From assembly GCA_027475525.1 (NCBI GenBank), contig JAMWFC010000051.1, positions 2,712,616 through 2,776,615 of the forward strand: 64,000 nt of DNA, in the 5' to 3' direction. Positions 47,595 through 61,707 of this stretch are shown here, piece after piece; the stretch's first letter is position 1, and every line of letters begins with the position of its first letter. The notes under the pieces were generated by a model, which made no database searches, was not told the origin of the DNA, and worked only from the letters and a program-made list of their open reading frames with translations. The DNA is from Macrolepiota albuminosa (taxonomy: Eukaryota; Basidiomycota; Agaricomycetes; Agaricales; Agaricaceae). The position numbers and the translations under genes are program-made.

Positions 47595-50270
47595 TTACAG
47601 TACTAGCTTCTTGAGTTTCCCGAAATTAGGCGTGCCGAATCCGGTCACTGGAACATTAATCAGACAGTCATCTGCAGTGGAAGAAAATGGTTCTTACCTG
47701 GATCCCAGCCTTTCGTTGCCTGGAAGAATGCAGAAAGATCAGTGATGGCTACATCTTACAATTGCGATACATACATTGAAGCCAATTGTTCCACATCCAG
47801 AGTTGTGGCCCACAGTAATGTCATTGAGTCCCGTTGCACCTTTCGAATACAAGAAGGGATTCAAGAAACCCAAAGGTTTCTTGCCGTTTGTAAGCCGAAC
47901 GTCATTCAGAAGGGCCACAAAACCGGCGAAAGTCGGCGATGATGCTGAAGTTCCACCAATGAGAATAGGCTTCCCGCTGACGAAAATCCTGAAGCGGTCG
48001 GACTGTGCGGAAACGTCAGGATACGCCTACAGATAGAGATATAAATTCGCATCTGTGAATAATAAATTAGGCCATACCCTTCCTTTCCTGATTCCTTCCG
48101 GTGAGCTAACAACGTGCGAGCAAAATTAGAGGCAGAACGTACGGATTGAAAAGACCTTCGTAAGTTCCATTGGGAAGTGCCGCAAGGTAGCCTTTGACAA
48201 CGTCAGATTGATATGACGGACGCTCGAACTGACAACAATAGTTAGGAGAGTCGGTTTGTCAGGATTATCTAACTGACGTAATTGCTGAAGCCACCGCCGG
48301 AGAAGAATCGAGACACCGCTACCTCGGGAATGTTGGTGGTTCCCCCTACCGCAGTAACACTAAACGCAAAAAATGAGGTTAATTCAAACTCTAATAGATG
48401 AATCTTTTTACAAAGGACATCTAGATATGGCTGTCAGTATATGAACATGATCCGAAATCTGGACGTACGACGCCGGGAAGCTAGGGAGGAATCTAGTTGT
48501 GTTTTTGCCATCGTTGGCGAAACATTGCTGAGTAGCTGGGTTGGGATCATTATCGCCTACGCCTCCATCCCCAGACGAGAAGAGAAGAGAGACTCCGCGA
48601 ACACCTTGACGGTCATGATTAATGAGATGATATTATGGCGAATGTGCACAGACAGACCGAGTTGGGCGAAACCCTGGCATGCACGTTTGGCAAAACTCTC
48701 AGGGACTAAAGATACAGTATGAATATTTTTGAAATGCTCTACGGAGTGCCTTACCAGTCTGTTCATCGTCGCCATAGCTTGTGGAAATGACGAGAGGTGT
48801 GTCATTTCTGGTGAGGACAAAGTCGAGCCAATCAGTGTAAGGCCTGAAATAATATTCTACATCAGGCGGGAAAAGTTCAAATCAATGCGAAAAAAAGTAC
48901 TCGTTGGTAGCAGTGGGAGTGAGTACATCGGGAATGAAGGGAGCTCGACCGGCAGTAGAGTAAAATGTGCTCTACGAAGATTCATTTCAATTTGACCTCC
49001 AAGTCTTCAAAGACGCGAGACGTACTGGAATTGGAAAGGACAGACCAAATGCAAACTGTACATCCAAGTTCGCTTCTACACCAGCGTTTGATATATTTTG
49101 ATCATTTAAACCACCTGAAAACCAAATGCAAACTGTACATCCAAGTTCGCTTCTACACCAGCGTTTGATATATTTTGATCATTTAAACCACCTGAAAGAT
49201 TACTCAACACAATGTCCGTTAAACAAGAAGATTTGAAATACACCTGCAACAGAGAGGAATCTGAAGGATGAATTTAGAGCGTCAGGGCGCTGGTCAGCAT
49301 AAAATGACTGAAGATCTTGAATATTCGCATTTTCTTCAAGATAACCGGTAATGCCGATAGAATTGTTCCTGCCAGGCTTCGCACAGAAACCAACAGCATT
49401 ATAGAGCTGTTTCAAGCATTTTATGGTAATCGTAGTGTTGCAACTAGCATCCACCACACTACCAGACACGGAATCCACGATTGAAGTCACAAAACTCTGA
49501 GCTTCTTCAATGGTATCTTCTGCTTTCTCATCGATCCAAACAATGGTCGACCTATCCCTCTTGAAGCGTCCAAACATGGTCGTTCAATGGTATCTTCTGC
49601 TTTCTCATCGATCCAAACAATGGTCGACCTATCCCTCTTGAAGCGTCCAAACATGGTCGTGGTTGCACAACATCGATATGCTCGTGGAGGTTCTCGGGTA
49701 AACTATAACTGGTCGTTCTGACCATCTGGTCGCCGCTGATATGCTTCCAGACACTGTATTTCTAATAGAAAGTATGAGTTAGATTTGGAGGGGCGAAATC
49801 GGCTGGGACACCGAGGGATTGATGGATTGATTACACACAGTGTCAAGCATCTCCTCGGCCAAGCTGATCGGGATGGTAATTGTTATCCAATCCTTCGCAG
49901 GAGAACGAACCAAATCAGTCTCCTTCAAACCATAGTACTCCAGCCATTCGTTGACAGCATCAATGCTCGATTGGTGAGGTGCCACCAGGGCCTCAGTTTC
50001 CTCCTTGGACAAATGATCACCATAACGTTCGTGATCTGGGTCGCTGACTTCGTATAGATGTTTCTCCAGTATATGGAAGTTGGGTTGCGGGAGACCAATG
50101 CGAAGGATGATCTTGTGGTCTGGTGATGGAACACCACTAGTCGTCCATCCGCGAGGGGGTAATATCGCCTCTTTGACTTGATGAGGGCATGGTTTAGAAA
50201 GAAGCGCCCAGCCACTCAGAGGAGCAAGACTAAGGGAGGAGAAGAGTGCACGCAGGAGGTAGATTCGCAT
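47595..50270 (-). CDS. Secreted sedolisin (peptidase S53), copy 2
   Basis: Paralogue of copy 1 with the same layout: signal peptide [17 protein letters not shown], pro-domain with [20 protein letters not shown] and [14 protein letters not shown], catalytic [15 protein letters not shown], and the C-terminus [13 protein letters not shown]. The Ser-containing segment lies near 47930. Two exact 77-bp tandem duplications fall inside the gene. The one at 49044-49197 covers the exon with the catalytic Glu/Asp; the one at 49506-49659 is in an exon encoding [20 protein letters not shown] and shifts the frame. With single copies the protein reads through like copy 1, so I treat it as a real gene with assembly damage. 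Confidence 0.85.
49044..49197. repeat. 77-bp tandem duplication 1
   Basis: 49044-49120 equals 49121-49197 exactly. It lies in sedolisin copy 2, over the exon for the catalytic Glu/Asp helix. Confidence 0.95.
49506..49659. repeat. 77-bp tandem duplication 2
   Basis: 49506-49582 equals 49583-49659 exactly. It lies inside a coding exon of sedolisin copy 2 and shifts the frame. Confidence 0.95.
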
Positions 50271-50966
50271 GAGGCCCAGACTGCCACGCTGTGAGAGAAA
50301 CTGGTTATATAGTATATTACTGCTGTCAAAATTAGTTCGCCAGTCCGTTACATCCGCGACATCCTCACGCCTAGATTTATTGAGAAGAGTATATTACTGC
50401 TGTCAAAATTAGTTCGCCAGTCCGTTACATCCGCGACATCCTCACGCCTAGATTTATTGAGAAGATCAGCTCATGCGCGTGTCAATCTTTCCCTGTGCAT
50501 GTCCTTCGAAATCAACTTTCGAAAGTAATAAAGAAGGTTGGTGGGAAGGAATCCGGAAAAATGCGAATATTTGGATTCGTGCGATAACGACATGATAAGT
50601 CGTTAAAGGCACCCAAGCAATTTGTGAAAGAAATTACATACAGAGGGACCACTGACAAAACTTCATGATATGCTGCTCCCCAGTCAGTAAAGGGAAGATG
50701 CGACAGGGATCCCACTTCTACTAGCCTGGTTATTAGCGCTCAGCCTATCGGGCTGCATCAAACACAGACCAAGCGAAACATACAGCAGGGATTAACATAC
50801 AATACTATTCTGAATTCTCTACCTCACAATACCGGCCTTGGGATATCTATGTGTTGAAGCAGAGGGAACCAGTCAGACAGACTCCCAACTTCGGTTTGCA
50901 CCTGTTATGCTGGGGCTTTCTACAGAATTTTTGATCAGTTGGTATACATAGTACTAATCTGACAAC
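50271..50966. other. Divergent intergenic region sedolisin 2 / eIF3m, with duplication
   Basis: Holds the two divergent promoters. A 77-bp duplication occupies 50311-50464. No other feature recognised. Confidence 0.5.
50311..50464. repeat. 77-bp tandem duplication 3
   Basis: 50311-50387 equals 50388-50464 exactly. It lies just upstream of the sedolisin 2 start codon. Confidence 0.95.
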
Positions 50967-52512
50967 ATGACTGGAACAGACTCGGTTTCAGTCTTCGCTG
51001 AAGGAACATTTGAGGAGCAGGCAAGAGCTTCTAACTAAAGGTGTTTATATATTGACCTCGATTTCTGTGCTAGATACAAGAATTGGTCAACTACATTGTT
51101 CGAAATCGATCGGAAGAAGAACGTGTTGCTTTCATACGCCCCTTTCAGGACGCTTTCAAGGCTTTCGAGGCGCAAGAGTCACCTGAAGAAGATGTTGAGT
51201 GGAAGCGTAGAATCTTTAAGATGGTGCTGGTTGAAGTGAAGAGCCTTGGTGATGGTACGGAGAAAGGCATGTACTTTTTTCTGTCTTGGCAGATAGCTCT
51301 ATTAACCACCTCTTTAAAATAGAAATAGAAGGGTTCTTCAACCTACTCTTTTCACATCTGTACTCTTTGTACGCGTCTGATGGGTCCGACACTAAAGAAT
51401 ACGTGAATGTTTTCATTCGACTTCTTACAGACGAACCCGCACCACAAAAATTCCTCAAGTATCGCATGTAGGGTGATGTTTATCCTCCAGAAGCAAAAAC
51501 TATTGACGATGCAGTACTTTAGACTTTCAAACCTTTTTAACGCTACTGAACACACGTCATCCATTCGTCCCTTGGTTTACAGCGCCCTTATACAAACATC
51601 CAGCGCCAATGGTGACCTAGACGCTCTTCAAATCACCCGTATCAACGTGGAGAAGTGGCTCTCCGAATGGAATATCTCTCCAATTGAGAAAGCTTCGTTC
51701 CTCAAAACGATTTCTGACGCATACAAGGCAGAGTCACAACCGTGTGTTCTTATATATGAGTTTGGCCTTCCCTTACTCATCCTCTTTCCAGAGAAATTGC
51801 CTATGAATATGAACTACTCTATGTACAAACATTGCCTTTAACGTCGACTGGTGCACAAGATGGTGCTATCGACTTGATCACGACTGCCCTTAAACTTCCC
51901 AATGTCTTCGACTTCGACCCTCTATTCAAGCTTGACGCTGTCATATTAGTAAAAGGCCATGAGCTATTCTCTCTTCTCCAGATATTCCTTAGCGATAGTC
52001 TCTCGGAGTTCAACGCCTGGATAGGATCATACTCAAATATTCTCGATAAGTACAGTATGTAATTTCATCGCACACTCCAGAGCTGGCGGTCTCTTACATC
52101 GTACAGAATTGGACCGCTCGCAATTAGAGCATAAAATTCGACTGCTTACACTTGCTTCCCTCGCCCTGCAGTACGTTGGTCGCGATCTGCCATACGTAAA
52201 AGTAGCAGAGGCGCTTCAAGTAGATGTTGCCGAAGTCGAAAAGTGGGCTATCGATGGTGATCTCGCTTATTTCTTCCTTCAGAATTATGTCTTATGGAAA
52301 ATCTAGTTATCCGGGCACAATTGGTGTGGGGTAAGCTGTCGCAAACCACACAGAGCCTACACATCACGCGAGCCACCGCGCGGACGTTCGAGAAAGAACA
52401 GTGGGAAACCCTTCAAAAGAGGCTATTGGCATGGAAGTCCGGCCTCAATGGAATTTTAGATGTGGTGGTTAGCGCAAAGCGGTCAGCAGGTCTTGTACCG
52501 AACGTAGCATGA
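50967..52512 (+). CDS. Translation initiation factor eIF3 subunit m
   Basis: Core PCI-type subunit of eIF3, which binds the 40S ribosome. Starts MTGTDSVSVFAEGTFEEQ. Family blocks: IQELVNYIVRNRSEEERVAF, an intron GTAGGG..TTTAG joining KFLKYR to ILSNLFNATEHTSS, then PLVYSALIQTSS, NVEKWLSEWNI and YELLYVQTLP. The PCI part follows: LFSLLQIFLSDSL, KIRLLTLASLALQ, LPYVKVAEALQVDVAEVEKW and the winged-helix end VIRAQLVWGKLSQTTQSLHI. The last exon ends RSAGLVPNVA. About seven exons. Confidence 0.93.
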
Positions 52513-53032
52513 TCAAGGGCTTTATATTCTTTCGGGAGTAATGCGTGTTTTTATTCTTCGATCTGAGTGACACTGGTATATCCTGGTATTCATTGTAGGT
52601 GTGCGTGACATGTCATTTGGGAAGTGTTTGTCGAAATCGAAGCTGGTAATACTTCTCCGCAGAACCCTTCTATCCTCAAAATCTGGAAAAACTGTGTCAA
52701 CAATTCTTCGGCTGTCATGTTCATGCTACGAAGTCGTGTCATCAGCGGCGGTGACACAGCCGAGAAACTAGTTGTCTCGTTGCACGTTCCAGATGAACTG
52801 TACTGATTCGTCAAGGTCTCACAAAGACCCGACCTTTATAACGGAAACACATATAGATGGACTGTGTTCGGAAAAGCATCCATTCTCGATACTTATGTGA
52901 TGAACATTAGTATACATGCATGTTAACCATGGACTCTGCAACACAGGCGGATAAGACCTGCGACATCTATAGCTGAATGTAGACAATATGCCGACGTCTT
53001 GTGATAATTTAAGGATCTAGAATCTACCTCTA
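52513..53032. other. Convergent intergenic with small open frames
   Basis: 520 bp between two convergent genes. A 60-codon plus-strand frame (52624-52806) and an overlapping minus-strand frame are open, but neither resembles a family or shows splice support. Probably 3' UTR. Confidence 0.4.
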
Positions 53033-55264
53033 TCACCACTCGCCATCGAAACCGACGAATCCTATGATGCCAATGTCAGTCATAAATGCATTCACAGACT
53101 AATGGACATACCTGCTAACAAGAAGACGTGGAAGTACCTCTTCTTTTCGATTGTGGCACACCAGTTCCATGCACTCGTAAGCCTTCCGTCGATACAACTA
53201 CCAGCATCAAAGAAATTGTCCGCTCCAGAACCATCGAATCCATGACGGAAGAAGTCACCCAGGATCTCTCGCATGAGGTTCTCTGTAGATCCAAACTCGT
53301 CATCGATGTACGACCGCAAAGCAGGCTTTGCAGCAAGGGAAGGTATTTGAGAAAGAGTATTACAAATAGGAAGAAGGATTCGATAAATTTGGGTATACTT
53401 GTCGATGAACATCAAGGCATTGGGGACGTTGTGGTCGCCCATGTGTATAACACTTGAGCCTATCCATGTGCCAACGCTCTTTTGTGCTTTGTGAAGGATG
53501 TTGTGCATCGTACGAGAGGTTTTTGGCGAAGCCTGGACGCGATTCAAACCCTGGCCAGTATCACGTAGGCGGTATGGAACGTTTTCGGCGAGTAAGTCCT
53601 GTTCCGCTAATGACCACAAATGGAACATATCTATGTAGACACATCAGATGCATGATTGGAAAAAAGGCATTTGCCTGCTTACCATGTAAAATTTCTCTCC
53701 AAAGCGTCAAGCTCTGGAGGACATACGCGTATTGTTTGCCATGATCATGAGACAGTCTCGCCCCATCTCTGCCGCTGCGGATAGCAAGGCTACTTTTACT
53801 GTCTTTGGCCTTGGTTGGATGGAAGTATTCTTTCAAATAACCAATCATCCGCTCGCATGGGTCACGATTAGCACGCAAAAAGGCGTGGTTATCACCAATA
53901 GAGTAAAGGCATTGCCGTAGTTTCTCTTGCGAGAGCCCCTCACGTTCGTAACGAGCCGCGAGTGTTTCTATAGCCCGTTCCTTGCCTTTGATATCTTTTT
54001 GGATGTCTCGCCGCGATCGGCCTTCTGAGTAGATTTCCCTAGTCGCAGCAGTGACAAGATCATCTCGCAAAAGGTCAGTTGCCTGGTATTCTTCCAAAAC
54101 GGAATATACGGTTTTGATCGGCCGGACGCAAGAAAAGTTGAGCAGGTCTTTTACGTCGTGAGATTGACTGTCCTGTTTGATAAGTGACCGGTTGTAAGGG
54201 GAAATTGTGACAAGTTGAGCAGGTCTTTTACGTCGTGAGATTGACTGTCCTGTTTGATAAGTGACCGGTTGTAAGGGGAAATTGTGACTGAGAAAAAAGT
54301 AGTTCTCACCTGCAGGAGATAGATAAGCTTGCCATACGTAGTTCGCATCTTGTCAGGATTCATGATCTTGTGTCTCCGCCCGAGTTCAAAAATTGATTGG
54401 TAGAACTCTGCATTGGATTCAAAGTCTCGATCTGTGAAAAGTTCTTGCCCTTGCTTATAATCCGCCGCAAGCAGGAGACCTGACATAATCGCGCAAAGCT
54501 CTCGGATTTGCTGCACAATTCTCTTTGCTTTGGAAAGTCCAAAGCCAATGGTGTCAATTTTATCAGTGTATTCTGAGACATTGAGAGCAGCTTCCAAGAG
54601 ACGGAGATATTTGCGTTCGATAAGAGTTAGGCGAAGAGGAATGTACTTTGCTCTTTCCACAAACCACTCGCCGACTTTGGCGCCGATGGCAGGTTGTCCT
54701 CCAAGCACTTCAGTGGACGGTCCGGGAGTTATTCCTTTCCATTCCTCGTCATCAGATTGGTCTGCATCATCTTCCTCGACATCCATCTACAGAAAACGCT
54801 GAGTCGCTTCAATGACAACTGATTCCAAGACATCTTACAGAGTCCTCTCGTGTAGCGTCATCAGACGTGGCCGATTTCGTCGACTTTTCCTTGCCTTGTC
54901 CAGACAAAGGCTTAGACTTGTGTTGTCTCCTTGTGCCCTTCCTATGCTGTGCAGCAAAGCACACCTCACAATACGCATCCGAACAAGCTTCACAAAGCAG
55001 TTGGGCAGGCTGATCTTCAGAACATCAGGGTCATAAGGTTAATTTATGCACGGCATCAAAATTAGACTGACCTTCACACTCTACGCAATAGCCTTCAGCA
55101 GCTTGGGTCTCCGCTCCTTCTTCATCCCATCCGACAGCGCTTCCTCCGTTGCTAAGCACCCCTGGGTGTTCGACGGCTTCATGGTTGTCACCCAAGATAG
55201 TTTCTAAGTTAAAGGCCGTACTGGGCTTAGGGGTATCTTCTACGATAGAGGGGGTTCCCGCCAT
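53033..55264 (-). CDS. UPF0652 (DUF2009) protein with N-terminal B-box-like zinc finger
   Basis: Conserved eukaryotic protein of unknown function. From the ATG at 55264 (MAGTPSIVEDTPKP) the first exons encode a B-box-like finger (YCVECEG.., CEACSDAYCEVCFAAQHRKG, RRQHKSK), then an acidic linker and the DUF2009 body: RLLEAALNVSEYTDKIDTI, GLLLAADYKQGQELFTDRDF, KMRTTYGKLIYLLQDSQSHD, QCLYSIGDNHAFLRANRDPC, GARLSHDHGKQYAYVLQSLT, DMFHLWSLAEQDLL, DTGQGLNRVQ, GSSVIHMGDHNVPNALMFID and FFRHGFDGSGADNFFDAGSC. The end is GFVGFDGEW at 53033. A 77-bp duplication straddles the intron 3' splice site at 54212; splicing to the copy distal to the 5' splice site would still give the normal protein. Confidence 0.93.
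54135..54288. repeat. 77-bp tandem duplication 4
   Basis: 54135-54211 equals 54212-54288 exactly. It covers part of an intron and the start of the following exon of the UPF0652 gene. Confidence 0.95.
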
Positions 55265-55636
55265 TCCCTGGTTTGGTGAAGGAGGCTGGATACGTCTTGC
55301 CAGTGGCAGTGAAGTAATTTTTTGTTGACGCGTCAAAGCCCTCACGTGCGATGCGAAAATTATAATCTAACCACAAGCTCCCCTTTAAAGGCTGGTTATT
55401 CTCACACGCCGTCGACACAAGGAGGAAAATGAATATACCCTACTACAAGTACAAGACCATTGGATGCACTTCGAGCATCCCGCAAGATGCGGAACAACAA
55501 ATTTAACTATTGGGACATATCCGCTATTGGGATAAGAACAAGATACATGGGATTGTGACCAATGCCTTTCTTTGTCTTGCAGAGGGTTTTTTTGGACTAT
55601 GCGGATCCTGACTCCTTAGGGAAAAAAAGCAACGAG
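55265..55636. other. Region between UPF0652 gene and tRNA
   Basis: 372 bp holding the UPF0652 promoter and the upstream region of the tRNA gene. No other gene recognised. Confidence 0.5.
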
Positions 55637-55725
55637 GCCCCCGTTGTCTAATGGTTATGACGTCAGACTTCTACCTGCTTTGTCTGCGTATCTGGAGGTT
55701 GCGGGTTCGAGTCCCGCCGGGGGTT
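55637..55725 (+). tRNA. tRNA-Arg(UCU) with a 16-nt intron
   Basis: Folds as a cloverleaf by eye. The acceptor stem is GCCCCCG with CGGGGGT (first pair G-U). The D arm starts GTCTAATGG. The anticodon stem TCAGA/TCTGG holds the loop CTTCTA-A with anticodon TCT. The T arm is GCGGG-TTCGAGT-CCCGC. The 16 bases 55674-55689 sit one base 3' of the anticodon, the canonical position for a nuclear tRNA intron. No CCA is encoded. A run of seven T residues follows at 55746-55752 as a Pol III stop signal. Confidence 0.9.
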
Positions 55726-55745
55726 GTAATAAGTCAATATTTAGC

Positions 55746-55752
55746 TTTTTTT
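55746..55752 (+). terminator. Pol III oligo-T terminator of tRNA-Arg
   Basis: Seven consecutive T residues on the tRNA strand, 20 bp after the mature 3' end; this is the usual Pol III termination signal. Confidence 0.8.
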
Positions 55753-55994
55753 CTCTTCCCAAGTTGTTTTCAGGCTGTATCTCGTGGATATTGTACTCAG
55801 GAGGCTCAGCAAGGAGATCAATGACTTGCTTTTTTTTGCAGTTCTATACCTATCATTCTAATTCTACCTTCCCAACGTATAATGTGCTATTAGATGATAA
55901 CACGATTGCGATAATTGTCGTTCCACATAATTTGTGGTGGTTGTAATTAGCCTCTTAATTAATATACAAGATATCCATAGAAAACATGATGGCG

Positions 55995-57507
55995 CTATGA
56001 TCCCACCTGAACTAAAGTATTTCTATCCCAGATCCCCTTCGATGGATTCCTCTTGTGTTCGAGCCAGTCTTCCTCCCCAGTCCATTCCTGTTCACCCCAA
56101 CTCTCCGTCCACCCATCGTCCGTGTCATGAGCGTTCACCTCAACATGAGGCTGAGCCGCTTTAGACCCCGGCGTCGCGAGTGTTGGCGAATTTATCGCAC
56201 GAGGATAATCATAGTGCACATTCAACGGTGCAGGTGCCACTCGTCGTTTGGTGTTTTTGAGCTGATTCTTGGCCGGTCTGGGTTGTGAAGCAATAGAAGA
56301 GTGACTGGTGGAGAGGCTTGGAGGATAGGAGTGGTCAGCTGGCTCATCGGAAGACGGTATGCCGTTTTGGTACGCTGGCATTGTTGAGAGAGGCTTGGAG
56401 GATAGGAGTGGTCAGCTGGCTCATCGGAAGACGGTATGCCGTTTTGGTACGCTGGCATTGTTGATCCGTAGAGTGCTTGTGGATGGGTGCAGAGGGAGAA
56501 GGCGAACGTGGGCGCGGACGTGCATGCTCAATGTCATTATGTCGGTAGTTGTTATCGTCATCACTATCATCATCATCTGGCGCGTTGAACAGAGGTTCTC
56601 GATCATTAGGTGTAGTATCGTGGTCATTTAGCGCTAGTGATTTGGTGGATGCTTTGACTATCGAGTCGATCAACCAAAATTGGAGGACGTTCATGAAGAT
56701 GGGGAAGATTCCCATGACACTGTATAGGCATAATCAACCAGAGTTCAAGAGGAAATAAATGTCGTACAATATGACTTGAACAGAATCTCCGCTGCCGACG
56801 CGTGTCCAACTGAGGAGCCACTCGCCAACATTAAATATCCCGGGAACTGTCACGATAATGATAATAACAATAATCTTCATCGTTGTAAGCGCAAAAATAT
56901 AAACTGCTGCTTGTCGAGCCCAGTATTTGAAAGAAGGTGGGGTGCCGTATACCCCTGATTCAAACCCTTCCCACTTCAGTCTCTTAGCAAGGATATCGGT
57001 GAGGGCATGGAGGATGAGATAGATTATCCCCACACCTGTAATGGTCAAAATACTTCAAATATTGTTGACAGGTGGCTCACCAAGAGTTGTGTCCAACAAG
57101 ATATGTAGGAAGTAAAAAACACACGCGTTTCCGGACGTGTAATCCGAAATGATGTCTGAAGCTAGGACATTGGCACCATGAACGAACATCTGGCCAGCAA
57201 CTTGTTTGGAAACATCGAAAATCCTGCGCCCAATTCAGAACTAATTTGTCACCAAGCAAGGATTGACGCACCATATTGCCCATGGGCGCTTTATCGGTTC
57301 CCTGTGGCGTTTATATACCAAAGAAATGATGACAAAAGCTCCAAGGGCACCTTGTACTACCTGGAATAGATAATCAGAAACCTACGAGGATGGGTTGGAG
57401 CGGCCGCTAACCAATGCAGTTGGACCAAGGAGCTGACAGGACTCATCTGCTGGGATGGAGTCAGATAACCTTGTAGCGGAGGTAACCATAGGCGTTTTAG
57501 ACGCCAT
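55995..57507 (-). CDS. STIMATE-family (TMEM110/YPL162C) membrane protein
   Basis: Multipass ER or vacuolar membrane protein; animal STIMATE works at ER-plasma membrane contacts and the yeast homologue is vacuolar. ATG taken at 57507 (MASKTPMVTS); another in-frame ATG is at 57654, close to the divergent SEC18 start. Exons give ESCQLLGPTALVVQGALGAF then VIISLVYKRH, VFYFLHILLDTTLGVGIIYL, the hydrophobic IIVIIIIVTVPGIF segment and FPIFMNVLQFWLIDSIVKAS. A hydrophilic tail follows. The tail end (PLYGSTMPAYQNGIPSSDEP to NTLVQVGS) is in another frame from the upstream exon; a 44-nt GTCCGC..CACAAG intron could connect them. A 77-bp duplication at 56311-56464 lies in this tail. Confidence 0.82.
56311..56464. 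repeat. 77-bp tandem duplication 5
   Basis: 56311-56387 equals 56388-56464 exactly. It lies in the C-terminal coding region of the STIMATE-family gene and shifts the frame. Confidence 0.95.
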
Positions 57508-57683
57508 ATGTGTAATAAGTTTAGCAGACAGGCGATGCAACCATTGGCGAGGCGGTGGTTGTGTATGTAAGCAGGTAGCGGGATGGATCTGGAGTTGATC
57601 GTGACCTGCTTTCGACCAAAACTTGGTATATACTCGATACGTTTGCCGTAACATCTCTCCTATCCATATAATCTGTAACCATC
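57508..57683. promoter_or_regulatory. Divergent promoter region STIMATE / SEC18
   Basis: 176 bp between the chosen divergent start codons. Shared promoter inferred from position; if the upstream STIMATE ATG (57654) is used, only 29 bp remain. Confidence 0.4.
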
Positions 57684-60821
<3,138 letters not shown>

Positions 60822-61707
60822 AGTGTTGTAATGTCGTCATTGTCACTGGTTGGCACTGCAATGGAGTTCAGGATGGTCGCAAGTACTAAATATTGCTGAA
60901 TCATGGCTGTGGTGCGGTGTCTGGGATAGATCCCAAATTTTAGGGAAAAAATTCAAAAATTAGTGAAAGCCTACTTACTGGTAGACTCTCTGATGAAAAT
61001 CCCAAGCAGTGACTTGATGGCCGCTGGTCGCGTCTACTCCCTGACACTAAAAGCACGAGTCGCTGTGTTGTAGTAAGAGATCTTTTAATTCATTGCACTT
61101 GTCTTGTTCCTACTAAATCTCTCGCCCTGGTTTCAATACGTAGTAAACACCATTCACAATTGCTGCGAGCTGTCGCAACTGTCGCCCAGCCTGAGATCAG
61201 ATATCGTCCGATGTCGAGCATTTTAACTGTCTCGAAGTATCACTACAAGGCATGTTCTCTTCAATGATATTCAATGAACAACATGGTATCTCCGCAATAC
61301 TAGCAGGCATCGAGTATTGAGACAAGCAGAAGATATTGTGGATAATTTGCAGGTCGGCTTACGGCTTAAGCTAGATTGATCATATACAATCTGTGGTTCC
61401 GTCGAGAAAAGGGGGTGCTAAGCTGTCAACTGGGCTTGCATCCTGTTACTCAAAGATCTGCGTGCCAAGTCTGGCGATCATGCCGCCGAACAATGGCAAG
61501 TTTGAGCAGCAGCAATTCCAACAGCAGAAGTAGATATGTTCCATGTGATGCGTACTGAGGCAGTTTGTAAGATTCTGCTCCTTCCAAATCAATCAGTGTA
61601 GAAACAGCTCCATCCGTCAAACCAACTATTAAGACTGTAAAACCATGCTTATTATAAGGGTTTTACGCTAAGCACATAAAGAAGGTTGTCTTGGTCTATG
61701 TAGAAGG
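60822..61707. other. Convergent intergenic region
   Basis: 886 bp between the SEC18 stop and the end of the Crinkler-type gene. No supported gene or repeat. Confidence 0.45.

Noticed and set aside
52590..52814. Small gene between eIF3m and the UPF0652 gene
   Set aside because: Overlapping frames are open on both strands, with no family resemblance or splice support.
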